NCBI GenBank assembly: GCA_011048475.1
Contig: DSDZ01000018.1
Coordinates: 1 to 6,727 of the forward strand
DNA: 6,727 bases
Direction of reading: 5' to 3'
From: Bacteroides sp.
GTDB lineage: Bacteria > Bacteroidota > Bacteroidia > Bacteroidales > GCA-2748055
Positions within the stretch are counted from its first letter, which is position 1, and every line of letters begins with the position of its first letter. Both the position numbers and the translations under genes were made by a program. Of the stretch, positions 6,517 to 6,727 are shown one piece after another. The notes under the pieces are model-generated. The model was not told where the DNA came from. It searched no databases and was given only the letters and a program-made list of their open reading frames with translations.

Positions 6517-6656
6517 CCCACTTCCTGAACTTTCCAATAATGGGATAAGCGTATTATTTAGCCGACCCTGTTCAATCAAGGAGTGCACATTTAAACAACG
6601 ATCATCAATAAAAGTTAATGGGTATTGAATGATTACCAATTAATTAACAAATTTTT

Positions 6657-6727
6657 ATGAAGTATAACGACATTAAATTGAATTTTGCTGTTTGTCGGGA
6701 GTACGGGATTGCTCGCTTCGCTCGCGA
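6657..6727 (+). CDS. Possible start of an ORF running off the window
   Basis: The ATG at 6657 follows an AT-rich leader (ATTAACAAATTTTT) and is open to the window edge for 23 full codons, beginning MKYNDIKLNFAVCREYG. I do not recognise it. The AT-rich leader resembles that of real Bacteroidota genes. Its last visible codons come from a repeat-like GCTCGCTTCGCTCGC sequence, which may instead be an intergenic repeat interrupting or abutting a short ORF. Confidence 0.2.
   Translation, partial: MKYNDIKLNFAVCREYGIARFAR
6704..6727. repeat. Partial interspersed repeat (ATTGCTCGCTTCGCTCGC type)
   Basis: GGGATTGCTCGCTTCGCTCGC is closely similar, on the reverse strand, to the GCGAGCGAAGCGAGCAATCCC core of a short interspersed repeat found in many bacterial genomes, often next to TGTCATT. 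It contains GCTCGC twice, separated by TTC. The window ends inside it, so its boundaries are unknown. Resemblance is from memory, not from a search. Confidence 0.4.

Larger units (their letters stand above)
6323..6656. other. Non-coding stretch with a GC-rich hairpin core
   Basis: No ORF here (the longest is 97 codons on the - strand, 6346-6639) shows any recognisable domain or good start signal. The flanks are AT-rich, but about 6440-6530 is distinctly GC-richer and contains two hairpins listed separately. The left part (6323-6360) probably carries the promoter and leader of the SnoaL-like gene. The right part (6614-6648) has an imperfect inverted repeat, GTTAAT...ATTAAC, with GGTA...TACC nested inside, just before a possible ATG at 6657. 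Confidence 0.45.

Noticed and set aside
6346..6639. 97-codon ORF on the - strand in the right intergenic region, considered as a transposase remnant
   Set aside because: No catalytic motif, no domain I recognise and no start signal. It spans the GC-rich hairpin patch, and the + strand there is open as well.
6614..6648. GTTAAT...ATTAAC inverted repeat as an operator or attC-like recombination site
   Set aside because: The bases are AT-only apart from the ends, the arms are uneven, and integron core sequences (GTTRRRY/RYYYAAC) do not fit well, so it may be chance in AT-rich DNA.
1..6727. CRISPR array, rRNA, tRNA or complete insertion sequence
   Set aside because: No regularly spaced direct repeats, no rRNA or tRNA pattern, and no transposase with terminal inverted repeats were seen on either strand.

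Overview
The window most likely comes from a bacterium of the phylum Bacteroidota. Four things point that way: secreted lipoproteins with lipobox cysteines, a PorT-like outer-membrane beta-barrel protein, a polysaccharide-degrading gene set (GH3 and a PL11-like propeller protein), and a TAnnTTTG-type -7 promoter box. The main genes are moderately GC-rich. Two stretches, about 5100-5575 and much of 6240-6700, are visibly more AT-rich and look like accessory or remodelled DNA.

Layout. Positions 1-2969 hold four genes on the + strand: the C-terminal part of a family 3 glycoside hydrolase (cut by the window edge), a six-helix DUF308/HdeD-like membrane protein, an OmpA-family lipoprotein with a glycine-zipper region, and a small outer-membrane beta-barrel protein. 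The last three are all envelope proteins. A rho-independent terminator at 3007-3048 closes this block and overlaps the end of the convergent gene. Positions 3025-5094 on the - strand encode a 689-residue lipoprotein: a concanavalin-like domain, a charged helical linker, and a beta-propeller resembling rhamnogalacturonan lyases of family PL11.

Positions 5128-5628 (-) hold the C-terminal half of an AbiEii/AbiGii-type nucleotidyltransferase toxin that has lost its N-terminal catalytic motifs, so it is a decayed toxin-antitoxin or phage-defence remnant. Next come a gene-poor patch (5629-5803), a SnoaL/NTF2-like lipoprotein on the - strand (5804-6322), and a 400-base right end with no convincing gene, short GC-rich hairpins, an AT-rich leader and possibly the first codons of a + strand ORF running off the window.

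How they work together. GH3 and the PL11-like lipoprotein fit plant or algal polysaccharide breakdown, but they lie on opposite strands with envelope genes between them, so this is not a classical PUL with SusC/SusD. OmpA-lipoprotein and beta-barrel are plausibly co-transcribed and act in the outer membrane. I see no intact novel defence or mobile system. The points most worth a second look are the lyase-like protein with its unusual N-terminal domain, the truncated AbiEii gene, and two short ORFs flanking the SnoaL-like gene that share a weak motif.
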